From assembly GCF_022201045.2 (NCBI RefSeq), contig NC_068558.1, positions 48,339,501 through 48,403,500 of the forward strand: a DNA stretch of 64,000 bases, given 5' to 3'. The notes beneath the pieces are model-generated. The model was not told the DNA's origin, did no database searches, and was given only the letters and a program-made list of their open reading frames with translations. Below, one piece after another: positions 12,882 through 27,689 of this stretch. Origin of the DNA: Citrus sinensis (taxonomy: Eukaryota > Streptophyta > Magnoliopsida > Sapindales > Rutaceae). The translations under genes were made by a program, and so were the position numbers. Each line of letters starts with the position of its first letter. The stretch's first letter is position 1.

Positions 12882-13769
12882 TCAATGCGAATCGGGCAAA
12901 GGAGGAGGATCTTGAAAGTAATTATCGACGTCCCACTCCGAAATGCATGAATCGAAATCCCCGCCTAAATCGACAGAAACGTCACCCAAATTTTCTTTCA
13001 AAAGCGGCACACACATCTTATCATCGAAAAAGATTGGAGCCGGAGTTGCAGAATCCAACAGCTCCGAATCATAAATCTGGAAACTATCCTGAGACGGACA
13101 ACAGCGATCACTCTCAAGATTAAACAACTCTGTTTTTGCGAGCTCAATTTCCTCGTTGGAGTGGAACCTGAGAACGGACGTCGGGGAAGGTATTGCGGAC
13201 GTTGGAGTCTGAGACTGAGACTCTTTTTCGGAATCATAGCCGCTCGTTACAAAATCAAATGTTTGATCGGTTTGGGGTGGCCTCAAGAAATTGGTTTGAG
13301 CGTGAGGGCCTTTAAGACGAATAGCAGCTTGATCATAAACAAGAGCAGCTTCTTCTGCCGTTTCAAAAGTCCCCAGCCACACCCTGGTTCGTTGAAACGG
13401 GTCTCTAATCTCGGCAGCCCATTTGCCCCACGGCCGCATTCTCACGCCTCGATATTTGTTGTCGTATGATCTACCGCCCACTCTTTTTTTCAACGGAATG
13501 CTTCTGTCTTTCATTCTCTGTTTCACACTCTCTGAACAACTGATTTCGTTTGATTTTGAACACTCTACAATTCTGATTTCGTTTATCTGCTTCTTCACTC
13601 TCGCTCCCCTCTCTTCATCTTCATCGCTTGATGACTCTGTCGCATCACCGTCCGTCACCGAAACACGTATAACTTTTGTTCCTGAACAAGATGGTTTTAC
13701 AAACGTTGTCGTCGTGCTTCGCTGCTCTCTGTATTTGGCTCCAGATGATGAAGAAACTAACTGATTCAT
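12882..13769 (-). CDS. AP2/ERF transcription factor, cytokinin response factor type
   Basis: Single-exon protein of 295 residues. The AP2/ERF DNA-binding domain spans about residues 105-162 ([19 protein letters not shown], then [14 protein letters not shown] and an AYD-like VYDQAA). It has the Ala and Asp that mark the ERF rather than DREB subfamily, which binds GCC-box sites. An upstream CRF-type motif ([19 protein letters not shown], about 32-50) places it with cytokinin response factors and PTI6-like proteins. The C-terminal half is acidic and Ser/Pro-rich, probably an activation region. The start chosen is the ATG at 13769; the reading frame continues upstream without a better ATG. A TATA box lies at 13911-13917. 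Likely nuclear. Orthology within the CRF group is not resolved. Confidence 0.9.
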   Translation of the reverse strand: MNQLVSSSSGAKYREQRSTTTTFVKPSCSGTKVIRVSVTDGDATESSSDEDEERGARVKKQINEIRIVECSKSNEISCSESVKQRMKDRSIPLKKRVGGRSYDNKYRGVRMRPWGKWAAEIRDPFQRTRVWLGTFETAEEAALVYDQAAIRLKGPHAQTNFLRPPQTDQTFDFVTSGYDSEKESQSQTPTSAIPSPTSVLRFHSNEEIELAKTELFNLESDRCCPSQDSFQIYDSELLDSATPAPIFFDDKMCVPLLKENLGDVSVDLGGDFDSCISEWDVDNYFQDPPPLPDSH

Positions 13770-13910
13770 TTTTAAGGCGAAGAGAGTTGGGAAAGAAAGA
13801 AAGAAATAAATAAATAGATAAAGAAGAGAGCGTGGAGAGAGAGGGAGAGAGAGCAAAGAGAGTTTCAGTTGCAACTTGCAAGGAGGAGTCAAAAGACCAG
13901 GAATCAGTGT

Positions 13911-13917
13911 TTTTATA
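13911..13917 (-). promoter_or_regulatory. TATA box of the ERF gene
   Basis: TATAAAA on the minus strand lies about 145 bases upstream of the ERF start codon. A GA/CT-rich stretch (13790-13860) lies between, which fits a plant pyrimidine-patch leader. Confidence 0.6.
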
Positions 13918-13919
13918 GA

Positions 13920-16395
13920 GAATCATAGTAAATACGTAGCATGGACCCTTTTTTTAATTTTTAATTTTAAAAACAAAGTTTTTTTTTTTTTTTTTTTGAT
14001 TGATTGGAAGAAGAAGTTACGAGTTTAAAATTTAATTAGTGATTTAAATTGTTTTTAAATCAAATACATAAAGGATAACAATAAATAAAATAATAAATCG
14101 TATAAAAAGACCGATAGTTACAGCCGGAGATTCCGGTGCCCACCGGAGATCCCAAACGACTCGCCGCATCAGAGATTATCGCTCTTGATTCTTGACACGT
14201 GGCTACACATCCCAACAAAAACTGGGTTAACCCTCCGATATCAACTCGCCAGTCAAGGAAATGATACTTGGTTACTCCCACCGGCCAATGCAAATCATGC
14301 CTCACAGCTTGAATCGCATTGGATACTTCTTGTGGGTCCCGCGCTTAAATAGTTCCCTGTTCGCCTGTGATTAAAGCTACGCGCGACAGCCGGGGAGACA
14401 TGCATTTCCCTCGATTATACAATATAGGCCACGTCATGGGAGAGAGAGTGCAGTAACCACTTCTGCTGCCAACGTTGGCGATTGTCATTCGGTCACCAAC
14501 GTGTCAGTCCAGCCTTTGACTGTCAGAAAATCTGACTCAAAATATTTTAAATAAAAATATTATTGTAGTGATAATATAAATTTAATCTGTTAATTATACT
14601 TGCTTAGACACCCAGCATTAACCTCTTCATTTTCATTTTCATTTTTCTTTTTGTTTAAGTTTGGAACCAGTCTGACTCACCTTCTTATATTTTTTTAACC
14701 AATTAAAAATTTTCTATAATGATTGTTTCTCCAAGTCAAATTGCTGAATATTCTATAGTTTATAGATCAACTCGGGTTGACTAAGAAAAAATAAATTCTT
14801 GATTGATGATACTTGCACTGCAAACAAAAGGTGAAGTATGATCAGACGTAAGCAACTCCACTGTTTGTTTTGCATTAATTTTTCTTTTGGGTCATTTTCC
14901 TTTGCAAATTTGAAATCAATTGAATTATATATAGGCTTAGTTTTAATAAAATAGCAAAAAAAAGGAAAAAAGAAAAGTTTCAGAGACAATCGTATTCTTC
15001 ATAAATATCTTACCGAGAATTCATTGTCATTTACTCATTTTAAAAAAAGAAAGCCATATTTGTAGTTGAAATGTACACAGGAATTGAATGGAGCCCAGAA
15101 AGTCCATGGCACGCGCTGTACACCGGCTTGGGGACCAAGCAAGCGCAAGACATTGGTTGAAATAAATGGTTGGTAGGCAACTGAAAAAACATTCTCATTT
15201 TGTTCATTTACTTCACGTGACCTTTGCCCAGTTTGCCCTTTTCATTTTTCTACGCGGAATGGAGGAGAGATTTTAAAGTACTACTATTTTATTACATTAA
15301 ATAAGGGTACGGGTTAATAGTTAATACTCTATATTGTTATTGAGTATTATGTTATTTAATACAGTTGTATTATATTATATTATAATAATATTTTACAATA
15401 TTTGATGTTATTCCTTATTATTATAGTAATTTTAAATAAATATTATTTAAATTAATTATTAATATATTAATATTATATTATATAACAATATAATATTATT
15501 AAATAAAATAATATTATCATATAATTTATTTATATAACATTATAATAAAATATATTTGTCTCAATTGATATTTATTGTAAGTTAATTTTATGTTAATAAG
15601 TAAAGCGACGAAAAACAAACATAAGATAACAAATGTACTCGGCTCGGAGATCAACCCATTCGCAATCACGGTTGCCTCTTGCGGATCGAATCATCCATGT
15701 CATATACAAAGAAACTCCTTAAATATTTGTTGTAGCATCATCAAAACGCAACATTTCATGCCGTATATGGCTGTACCGGAAATCGGAGGGGATACTCCAA
15801 CTTTGACTATTCTAAACAGTGAACTTGTATTTGTAGCTTCTACACGTTTCGAAAAAAAGGACGATCCACTTGTCAAATCTCTCATCTTTTCTTACCCTTA
15901 CCTCATTATATGTAAGGTAACAAGAACTGTTTATGTTCCCCTCCCACCAAAAAAAAAAAAAAAAACCAAAAAAAACAAAACTCCTCCTGTGGTCACTTCG
16001 TGCAATGTGACTACAAGAGTTATAGCTAATTGCCAATATATGCTAGTAGCCCTAAATCCTTGTCGGCTCGTAGCTGTAAACACGGATAAAATTGCAATCT
16101 CATAAGCAGCTTAAAGCTAGAGCAAACAGTAATTTAAACAGAACTGTTTGAGATACATGGTAAACAAATGCGTGCACCCAAGAACATTAAGTCATAAACC
16201 ACTGATCTTACAAGATCAATGTCAACACAAGCAAGCTACAATACAACATCAATCTTGTTTTGATGGAAGACAGTGCATGAACACCATCTTCAATTATCAT
16301 TTCCAAAAGGCAAAAACAAAGACGGAAGACGAGCATATCACACTTCATTTTATACATAAATATTATGTGATGAAAGACTATGTCCTAGATGATTT
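13920..16395. other. Intergenic spacer between ERF and UBC genes
   Basis: About 13920-14520 is the likely ERF promoter, with G+C-richer sequence near 14110-14480. 15290-15580 is extremely AT-rich. A 171-codon plus-strand frame (15590-16105) has mixed composition and no family I recognise; it includes a Lys run made by an A-tract, and I do not call it a gene. 16110-16400 is probably the 3' UTR of the UBC gene. Confidence 0.5.
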
Positions 16396-16400
16396 CATAC

Positions 16401-19578
<3,178 letters not shown>

Positions 19579-19712
19579 GAACAAACTACGTTTTCTCGAA
19601 GATCGTCTTTGACCGACGAGACGGAAACGAAGTTCTAGAGAGACGGAGAAAGATATATGATGAACAATTGGAAATTGGAGGAAGCTGTACGAAATATCAA
19701 AATAGAAATAGA

Positions 19713-19719
19713 TTATATA
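19713..19719 (-). promoter_or_regulatory. Possible TATA box of the UBC gene
   Basis: TATATAA on the minus strand, about 135 bases before the ATG. AT-rich surroundings and a TA microsatellite just upstream make this tentative. Confidence 0.35.
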
Positions 19720-19752
19720 ATAAATATTAATAACACTAAAATATATGTATAA

Positions 19753-19759
19753 ACATATC

Positions 19760-19791
<32 letters not shown>

Positions 19792-19800
19792 TATGTATGT
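19753..19800. repeat. (TA)n microsatellite upstream of UBC
   Basis: A run of AT dinucleotides, interrupted by CAC and GTATG, lies about 180-220 bases before the UBC start codon. Confidence 0.85.
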
Positions 19801-20054
19801 AGAAACTATACTGAACCCAGAAGTTACGATTACGAGTCCTGGTCTCGACGCGTATGCAAATTTGGGCCCCATCAAATAGTTTTCTAGATGAATGGCTGTG
19901 GTTCGACTTCGATACGGAAACGGATCCGGTGCTCAGGTGAGCTCGGATCAATAGTCAGTAATTAATTGGATCTTAGCATAAGTTCAGCTGAGCGCCGGAT
20001 TCTGGTCCTTGAATACTAGCAACTTTGATTTCTGATTGGTTCTCAGTATCCGTT

Positions 20055-20173
20055 GACATGACCCCCCAATTCAAAGTTCTAACGGGTCGGGTTTCATTGA
20101 AATAAATTTTTTTAAAAAAACCTGAAATACATGAAACCCGACCCGTTGGAACTTCTAGTTGGAGGGTCATGTC
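20055..20173. mobile_element. Small fold-back element (MITE-like)
   Basis: Two arms of about 42 bases (20055-20096 and 20132-20173) are near-exact inverted copies. Each starts GACATGACC at its outer end and carries AACGGGTCGGGTTTCAT at its inner end, with an AT-rich loop of about 35 bases. There is no coding capacity. It could be a MITE or a small RNA hairpin. Confidence 0.75.
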
Positions 20174-21658
20174 ACTTGTTAATTTTTTTTTGTTTTAATA
20201 ATTTTTCATTGCGAATTCTACCACAGTTCCATTCATAATGACTTTTGGCTGAAGCTAATTAACGGCGGAGCTTTGATTTCGTTCAATGGACGTTATAGTA
20301 AACAAATTACAAACTTGAGAAGGACAGTAAAATCCGTAAATTAAAGGGGTCAAAGTATAAAGTTTTAAAACTTTAATTTTAATTAAAACCCTTATCTCTT
20401 TCTGAAATTTGTTTTCAATCTGAAGGGCGGGCCTGTCCAGCCTTGCTGATGTCATGTGGGCTATGTTATAAACTTGTTTTAAGGTGCAAGTCGACATATA
20501 TTTTTGGTCTGAAATGATTGTGAAAGTGACAATTCGTCAAATAATATATAATTCAGCAATGAAATTTTCTCCTTGACACAAGAATATATGAAGAACAAGA
20601 TTCACAGGGATTATCATCAAGTTTGACATTCGCAACATTCCAATCTAATTAGTAAAAATGTATATGGATAGTGTGGCAACATTCCAATCTAAATAGTAAT
20701 TATTATTATTCCCGCTAAAAATTTGAAAGCCAACAAACTAGAATGGTAAATCTTGACAAGCGAGCCCTATTGAATGCATTACTCAGCTTTTTAATAGAAT
20801 AATAAAAATTGCACCAAAGTAGATATGATTTCCCTTTCCCTTTTCTGCTAGTCTTAGTTAACGAAGCAAACACTCCACTCTTAGCACAACGTGACAGCTT
20901 ATTTTCCAAAGATAAAAATGGATGCAGCACCTTATATTAATTTACATTTGTTCTTTCTACTTTTGTTGGTTTCTTTTGTTGAAAGAAATGGAGGCAGCCT
21001 GTTAGTTCGTTTGATCAGGAATCCGAAAACCACCACTCCTACTGTCCTACAGAGAGAGAACACACCCCCCCCACAACAGCCACCCCCAACAGCCACCACT
21101 GTGACATATGAAAAAAGATTGTTTAATCAATCAAATAATTTCTTTCTTTTTTTTTGGGGGGGAAAAAATATCAAACCCAATCAACCACAATAAATTAAAC
21201 AAACAGCTAATTTACACATACCCATTTCGTCAACTACAAGACATATGTACCCCATGACATCAAAGAGAATCCATAGCTTTCGGACTCGGACACATTCGTT
21301 AGACGACTCTCGTCTCATATACCACCGACCCTGACACCCATACTCCACCGACCACTCTTTCTTTTGCTTGTTTTTTTTTTTTTTTTCCATATATAATAAC
21401 AATATGATTATTATTATTATAAATACAAACAAAACTTTTTTTTTTGTGAAAAAACTGCCTTATCCTACATATATAATACCGATCTTCTATCATCATGCGA
21501 ACTCCGTTTATATGAATCCCTTATCAATGAATGCTGATCCTGCAATGAAGATCGTAATAGTGAGAATTTGCATCAAATTAAACAAGAGAGAAATTGATTA
21601 AGTCATAATTAATTAATTAATTAAATGAGATGATTAATTTTTTTTTTTTTTTTAGTAA

Positions 21659-22402
21659 TTACCATTTGAGGAAATGGATGGTGCATTTAGGCATTTTATC
21701 GAGAGCCTTCAAGCTCTGACCGCCACAAGTCACCTTGACGGCCAACGGCCTTGTCTTCCGGCCTTGGACGATGACGGCCACAGTGGTTTTAACAACCACG
21801 TTCACCACCAAATCCTTGCTCTTGTGATGGCTCATAAGCCTTGGCCCCATCCCATCTTCAACGAGCTCATCAGTCTTCGTTTCAATCTTCAGACTCCTCG
21901 CGTTCTTTGTGCCCTGAGTGAACCCCGGCACGCTCCCCGTCCCCAAGTCAATCTCCTTATCTTTCCCCGCAGTCACCTCCACGTCGGTGTGCCGGTAATA
22001 ATACCTCAACTTCCCGTTGGGGTTCCGTGCTTCCACTCTCGTTAACGTCGCGGCGTGCAGGTATGTTCCGTCGGACTTCACGGAGACGTTAAAGTGCCGG
22101 AATGAGAATGACTGGAGATGGAAAACCGGGAGCTTTGGGTCGAACCACAGGTAGAATAACGCACCAGCGATTACTATGAGGATGATGAGCAATACTATGA
22201 AGAAACAAAAGCAGCAGCAGCAAACACGACAGCAACTCTTTCGTCTCCTCTTTGCGGGAAACGATGGTGGGATGGGTGGTTTACGAGGCGGGCCTATCGG
22301 TCTGGGCCTGGCCTGCGGACCGTTTGGGTCTCTATAACCCGGCGGTTTCTGGAGTATCGGCTTCGCTTGCTGTCCGGCTATTCTTGGAGTTGGAGTCGAC
22401 AT
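21659..22402 (-). CDS. NDR1/HIN1-like (NHL) protein with LEA_2 domain
   Basis: Single-exon protein of 247 residues. The N-terminus is Pro-rich and basic (PIGPPRKPPIPPSFP). A Cys cluster (about 57-66) leads into one membrane helix (about 67-87: FFIVLLIILIVIAGALFYLW). The rest is a LEA_2-type beta domain, including the NPNGKLRYYY stretch typical of NHL proteins. Such proteins sit in the plasma membrane with the C-terminal domain outside, and NDR1 itself is needed for some immune receptor signalling. The specific role of this member is unknown. I chose the ATG at 22402; an upstream in-frame TTG at 22411 is not a likely start. Confidence 0.88.
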   Translation of the reverse strand: MSTPTPRIAGQQAKPILQKPPGYRDPNGPQARPRPIGPPRKPPIPPSFPAKRRRKSCCRVCCCCFCFFIVLLIILIVIAGALFYLWFDPKLPVFHLQSFSFRHFNVSVKSDGTYLHAATLTRVEARNPNGKLRYYYRHTDVEVTAGKDKEIDLGTGSVPGFTQGTKNARSLKIETKTDELVEDGMGPRLMSHHKSKDLVVNVVVKTTVAVIVQGRKTRPLAVKVTCGGQSLKALDKMPKCTIHFLKW

Positions 22403-22404
22403 GG

Positions 22405-25080
22405 AAATCAATCGGCCCCCTGTTTTTCTTTTGGGGTTGGGGGGGGATTAATACGATCGAAAATATAATCTAGCTAATTAATGATGAAATGATCGATAAA
22501 ATTCAAAATAATCGAACACGTAATAAATGAATAAACACATCGATCAATCAAGGTGAAGCGAAATCTTGATTAGCGGGTGAAAACCAAAATTCTGGGAAAT
22601 GAAATAGAGAATTTAAATGAGGAAATCAGAGATCTCGATCGTGAATTATGTATCTGATTAATGATAATAAAAAAAAAAAAAGAAAGAGACGAAACTGATT
22701 AAAGAGATCTGAGATTGTTCATCAAATCGGATCGTGATGACAAAGTCATTATGACTGTGAGAGAGAGAGAGAGAGAGCGCGCTAAATTTAACACACAAGG
22801 ATGAGTGAGAAACCTATAAGATGGCACGACTGAGGATTAAGAAGGTCGGGGTTGGTCTCCTCGCTTCACTCGGAAGCTAGAGTACGGGTGGCACAAATTC
22901 ATCTTGCGCGAGATTCACGCGCGGCGTTTTAGACGCTGACATGGCGGGAAGGTTTGTAATTGCACTCTTTTTTTTTTTTTTGTTTTTTGGTTGGTAGTGT
23001 GTTTGTTTTCAGTTTTGCACTTTGTTTACTGTTGGTTTGGTAAATTCAGAAAATTGCGTGATTTTGTTCAAACGGGCAGGCAAAAGTGGTTTGAGTTTCC
23101 GCGTCTATTTCCTTTACAACATGTGTGAATAAGCGGTGTGATGTCAATTTATGTTTATTAAATAGTAATTAGGTCTGTAAATATAACTCGACAACAAATG
23201 TTATTTTCTAGTCCTGCACATTAAACGAATAATTCTAATTACATGATGTAATAAAACTTATTTTATTATGTCTTTTTTCACCCCCCCCAAAAAAAAAAAA
23301 AAAATACCGACTGTTGCATTTTGATCCACGTGGGATTGAAAGCGCGCTGCCATTATCGGTAATCCTATCCATTGAATTGGCTTTTTACAATTTACATCGA
23401 CGAGCAATTACCAGTTTAATTAGTTACCACTCACAGTTTATGACATCGGTGGTGAATACTGAATAGAGAGTAGCCCCTAACCTAGTAACCTACCCATGAG
23501 TGACGCAGAAAGGACCCATATTTGTTTGGTATTTATGACTCGATCGTGTGATTCGGTGAACTGAATACTACGTGAACCAATCACGAAAAATGACACATCA
23601 CTTAATCTTATAAAATGTAGAATAGGTTATATCTATGTAACGAGATTTTATTTCAAGAATAACAAAAATGAATTTAAGACGTTTTGGCCGAGCATGCCAT
23701 TTTCTTGGTCGGGGATTGATCATTATTGTTATTAGGATCTATCATAGGCATGCATAGCAGGCACCGCAACACATTTATTTGCAAAGATATTATCATATAA
23801 TAATAATAATAATAATGTAAAATTATATATGCTTACCTATGGTCGAAAGCATATACTTTCAAATGTTAATTCGCAAATTTGAAATCTCCTATGCATCTAG
23901 TGTAAAAAAAAAAAATGTTAAACATTGTAATAATTTTGCGGTCGGCATTTCTTCTCTTTATCTATAAATTAAGTAGAGGATTCGAGTATTTTCAGGAGTG
24001 TGAAATTTAAATTTAAGAGAAAACAATAGTTGCAAATAGAGTGCATCAGTGATATTCCAAAGAAGTTACAATTTTTTTCAAAAAAATAAAGAAGAAATAT
24101 CAAGTTCATAGAATTTTACTATGAATATTTAATAAAGGACTGTTAATTGAAGATGGAATCACATTATAACGGTCTAAAAGTTCCACGTCAGCGGAATTTA
24201 TTTGTGGCGGGTAGTGAAGTTTAAAAGCAATCAAGACAAATGTAAAAATCTTGCATGTCAAAACGAATTTGCTAGCTTCAGAAAGCAGAATGTTACTTCA
24301 TTTAAGATTTATTTTTTCCCTTTTTTTTTAATTAATTTTTTTTTTTTTTTTGAGTTGGATTAAATTTTGAGCAATAGAAATTGCTCAGATTTATAAACTC
24401 TAGCAGCGAGAAAGAAAACAAATGTTCATACTTGCATGTTGAGCAGAGATGAGTGATCATCCTATGAAAAATTGTTTGCTCCTCCATCAAGATACTGAAA
24501 TCGAACTAGCTCAAGCTCCTTCAATACGCCATCATCTCCCACCACACATAAGCCAAAATCATGGTCTGCCACCAGTCATCACGACAGTGCACAATGACAT
24601 GAAGAATTTATATGAACAAACCGTTTAAAATAGTCTGAAAACAAATCGATCTACAGACTCAGTTGAAGCGTTCAGACTTTTGACCTTACAGCCTCAGGAA
24701 AACCAACTGATGTAGAACAGCGAAGCAATCATGATTTGAAAGACGAGTGATGACAATTCATCAGGTGGATTATCGGTGAAGAATAATGTTAAGCTTCAAA
24801 ACAACGGGCACGGCAGTGGCACTGAATCAAAATCTGATAAAAGGATCCTGGGAATGATGGTCACGTTTTCTGAACCTTGGCATTTCAATAGAACGCTACT
24901 TCTTTGGTTCAATATCATGCATTCAAAGGCTTGCGCTAAGAAATATTAAAATTCGTGCCTCGTTTCAGTTCAATGCTACTAATACAAAATCAAAGCAACA
25001 TTGAACTACCAACTATTCCTACTACACCAATCATGGCCATTTACAAATTGATATTTTGTTGCACAGCTTGAAGATCTCCT
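22405..25080. other. Spacer between NHL and epimerase genes
   Basis: 22405-22950 is the likely NHL promoter and leader, with a (GA)n tract at 22758-22778. The remainder is AT-rich with short homopolymers. About 24440-25080 is probably the 3' UTR and flank of the epimerase gene. I see no gene or clear transposon ends. Confidence 0.5.
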
Positions 25081-25082
25081 GC

Positions 25083-27687
25083 CTAGAGTTCAAACTGTTC
25101 ACTGCAGAAACTCGAAGGCACAACCAAAAGCTGCAATCGCCCCGTCCACTCCTCGCCTGGTTTCAACGTGATAGGCTTCTCGACTGCTGCTGCGTCAACA
25201 CATAGCATCTGTTTGTATTCTTCATCACCAAAATCTACCATTGACTTTGATCTCTTCTCCCATGGATTCCACACCACTGTAGATTTTCAAAAGAAATATA
25301 AAAAAACATCAAATATCAAAGGCTCAGAGAACAACACCCACGGAGCAAATTGTTATGTCCGTTGATATGTTAACAGGAATTCTCTTGCAACTCGGTAATC
25401 AGATTTCTTGATAATAAAGCATCACAAGCACAGTTATAACTGCAGTCTCACTCGAGATTATTTTAATTAACAAGATGCATATATACAAATTGATGCACTT
25501 GTTTCTTGTTAACAGTAGGTGACGTGCATACTTAAACAAATGGTAACTCACCAACATCTGACAGGCCTTCCTTTCTTAAAACAAATGTTCTCTTCCTTTC
25601 ATGATCAAGCACTGCAATTACATTAGGAGAACGAAGATAAACTCGATCCATCTGGCAAAAAAAAAAAAAAATAAACAAATAAACAAGCCTGAGATCCCAG
25701 AAGCAACATAACCCTCATATTCCAAACTCAATTTTCTCAGCATCAATGGACTCTACTCCACATTGAAAAAGAATAAGAGGCACAACCAAGTAAAACCTGA
25801 AACTAGTTGGAATTTAGAATCTCGGCCAATCCAAGTGAGGCCTTGTTCCCTGATTGTTTAAGTCCAAATCCTTTTAACAGCTGTACTGAAAAACTCAAGA
25901 TTTTACCTCAGATTCAATGGTTACTGCATCTCCTTGTTCTGTAAATCTTTCTCTTTGACGAAGATTGTCAAGGTAGTCAAGTGTCTCCAAGCCTTCTATC
26001 CTCACTTCACTGTGAACACATTTGCAAACATTTTTACTTACAAAAGGTCATACTCATTATTAGATCGTTAAGAAATATCAAAAGGTAAATCCTGTTTTAA
26101 GTTGTGCAAATGATATTGCATACCTAATGTCAGAAACCAACAAGTATGTGTGATATGCAAAGGAGAAATTGAACGGTTTGCCATTAATGTTCCTAACTCT
26201 TGATATTAATGTCAGACCTCCATCTGCTGCAAGCATCACCCTAAGACGATACTCGAAACTGAGAAAAGAAAAGGTCCATTAGCATAGCGTAACCAAAGAT
26301 AGATATTGACAGCTCTGAATTTAACTTGCCATTTTACAAAGGTAAAAACTGATAGTTCTGAATTTTGCAGTGGCACACAAAAATCAATAATCAATAATTA
26401 AACCTCAGTTACATCACATAATGTAATTATATACAATCTAGATTTCAACCTATGACAGAACTGATAAACTAATTTTAAGCGCTCTAAGTGCAACTTTGTA
26501 ATGTTGGTTGTGAATTTATTTAAAAGCTTTGGCAAAGTCTGCAACATCCAAGTCCATACCTATAAGGCCAGCACTTCGGGTCCTCTTCAGATGGTTTAAG
26601 CAGTAGATCAACGCAAGTTTTTCCATCAGAATCATTTGGGGGCATAGGTGGAGGATTATCATCAATTATCCACAATTTGTTCCTTGCAAATCCATGCAGT
26701 TCTGGTGACCCGCAATTTCCAAACTTCACAAGCATTAAAATAGTATGAGCGGGCAGAAAATGTTCAGGACTGGGTGATATCAATGCATTACACCAAAAAC
26801 TGGTTTAAAGTACCTGCGGGAAACAAGTAGAGATCCCTCCACGAATTGCTTTTGGCGGCTTAAATATTGCCTGTTTTTGATGATAAAAGAAAAAAACACA
26901 AGTGAATTTCTCTAATGCCTCTAGCTTGTAGATTTATGCTATCTTCATCAAATTTTGAGTCTAGAGCCAGATTCCAACTGAGAGGCGACTACTAAATGAA
27001 TAGGCTGCTTAAAGTCTTACAGCAATAATATGATTTTAATCAAGTTCTCGCGGTATACACATTATTCCACTAGCAGTCGGATGCAGCATCATATCATGCT
27101 ACACATGCAATTACTCTTGGGACATCAGTTAATCAAACAAAACAACTAATATCTACAAACTCCCAAAATTCTTCAGTAAACTATGCAATTTACCTCAAAA
27201 TATAGCCAGATTGAAGCTGATGAAACCAAATTTATTTTTCAGATAAAATTCCACATCTTAAGAATAATCATTCATACGACGAAGGACAAAAAAAAAATTA
27301 GCACCATTTCCTTTGAATAACAGGACCTTAGAAATGTAATCACTACTGACTCTAGACAGGGTAACCATCATTGAAAGAAAAAGAATGACAAAACATCACC
27401 TTACTACTAGTGAATAAAAGTTCTTCTCCTTTCTCATTCCTCCATGAAGTTATTTGTCCTCCGTACAAGCTAACCTATACACACGTTCAAAATAAAATAA
27501 GAACAATGATATTGATGATAATGATGAGTGATGACAACATACACAACCAGTTATCTGGAACAAGTTCCCTATTCACCTTAGCAGAGGGTCCATGTGGGCT
27601 CCGAAGAACAACCTGATCAATACCATTCCAGTCTTTTGCAATCTCAATTGCAGCCCTGTAATCCCACACTGCTGCCGAATGTCCCAT
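25083..27687 (-). CDS. Glucose-6-phosphate 1-epimerase (aldose 1-epimerase family)
   Basis: Eight exons: 27687-27577, 27474-27400, 26870-26814, 26723-26560, 26258-26124, 26009-25907, 25651-25552 and 25276-25083. Together they encode 312 residues, the usual plant length. The enzyme interconverts the alpha and beta anomers of glucose 6-phosphate, feeding glycolysis and the pentose phosphate pathway; it is probably cytosolic, since no transit peptide is seen. Recognisable blocks are VSLYGGQITSW, GISTCFPQFGNCGSPELHGF, FAYHTYL (with the likely catalytic His) and WNPWEKRSKSM near the end. Plant members are often called apospory-associated protein C. All splice sites are GT-AG and no break is seen. 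Confidence 0.95.
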
Positions 27688-27689
27688 AT

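Larger units (their letters stand above)
19600..21655. other. Spacer between UBC and the NHL gene
   Basis: Holds the UBC promoter, a short perfect-looking hairpin element (20055-20173), and AT-rich sequence. 20918-21193 (plus) is a 91-codon frame with a hydrophobic N-terminus and a Pro/Thr-rich tail; it has no recognisable homologue and overlaps low-complexity DNA, so I do not call it. 21200-21655 is probably the 3' UTR of the NHL gene. Confidence 0.5.

Noticed and set aside
12737-13764. Plus-strand open frames of 102-128 codons
   Set aside because: Antisense shadows of the ERF coding region.
20918-21193. 91-codon plus-strand frame with a hydrophobic N-terminus and Pro/Thr-rich tail (possible secreted peptide)
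   Set aside because: It runs through C-, T- and G-homopolymers, has no recognised homologue and overlaps the likely 3' region of the NHL gene.
24450-24600. Minus-strand peptide-like stretch with DHDFGLCVVGDDGVL
   Set aside because: Only about 30 codons, stops just upstream, and it lies in the probable 3' flank of the epimerase gene. Too little to call an exon.
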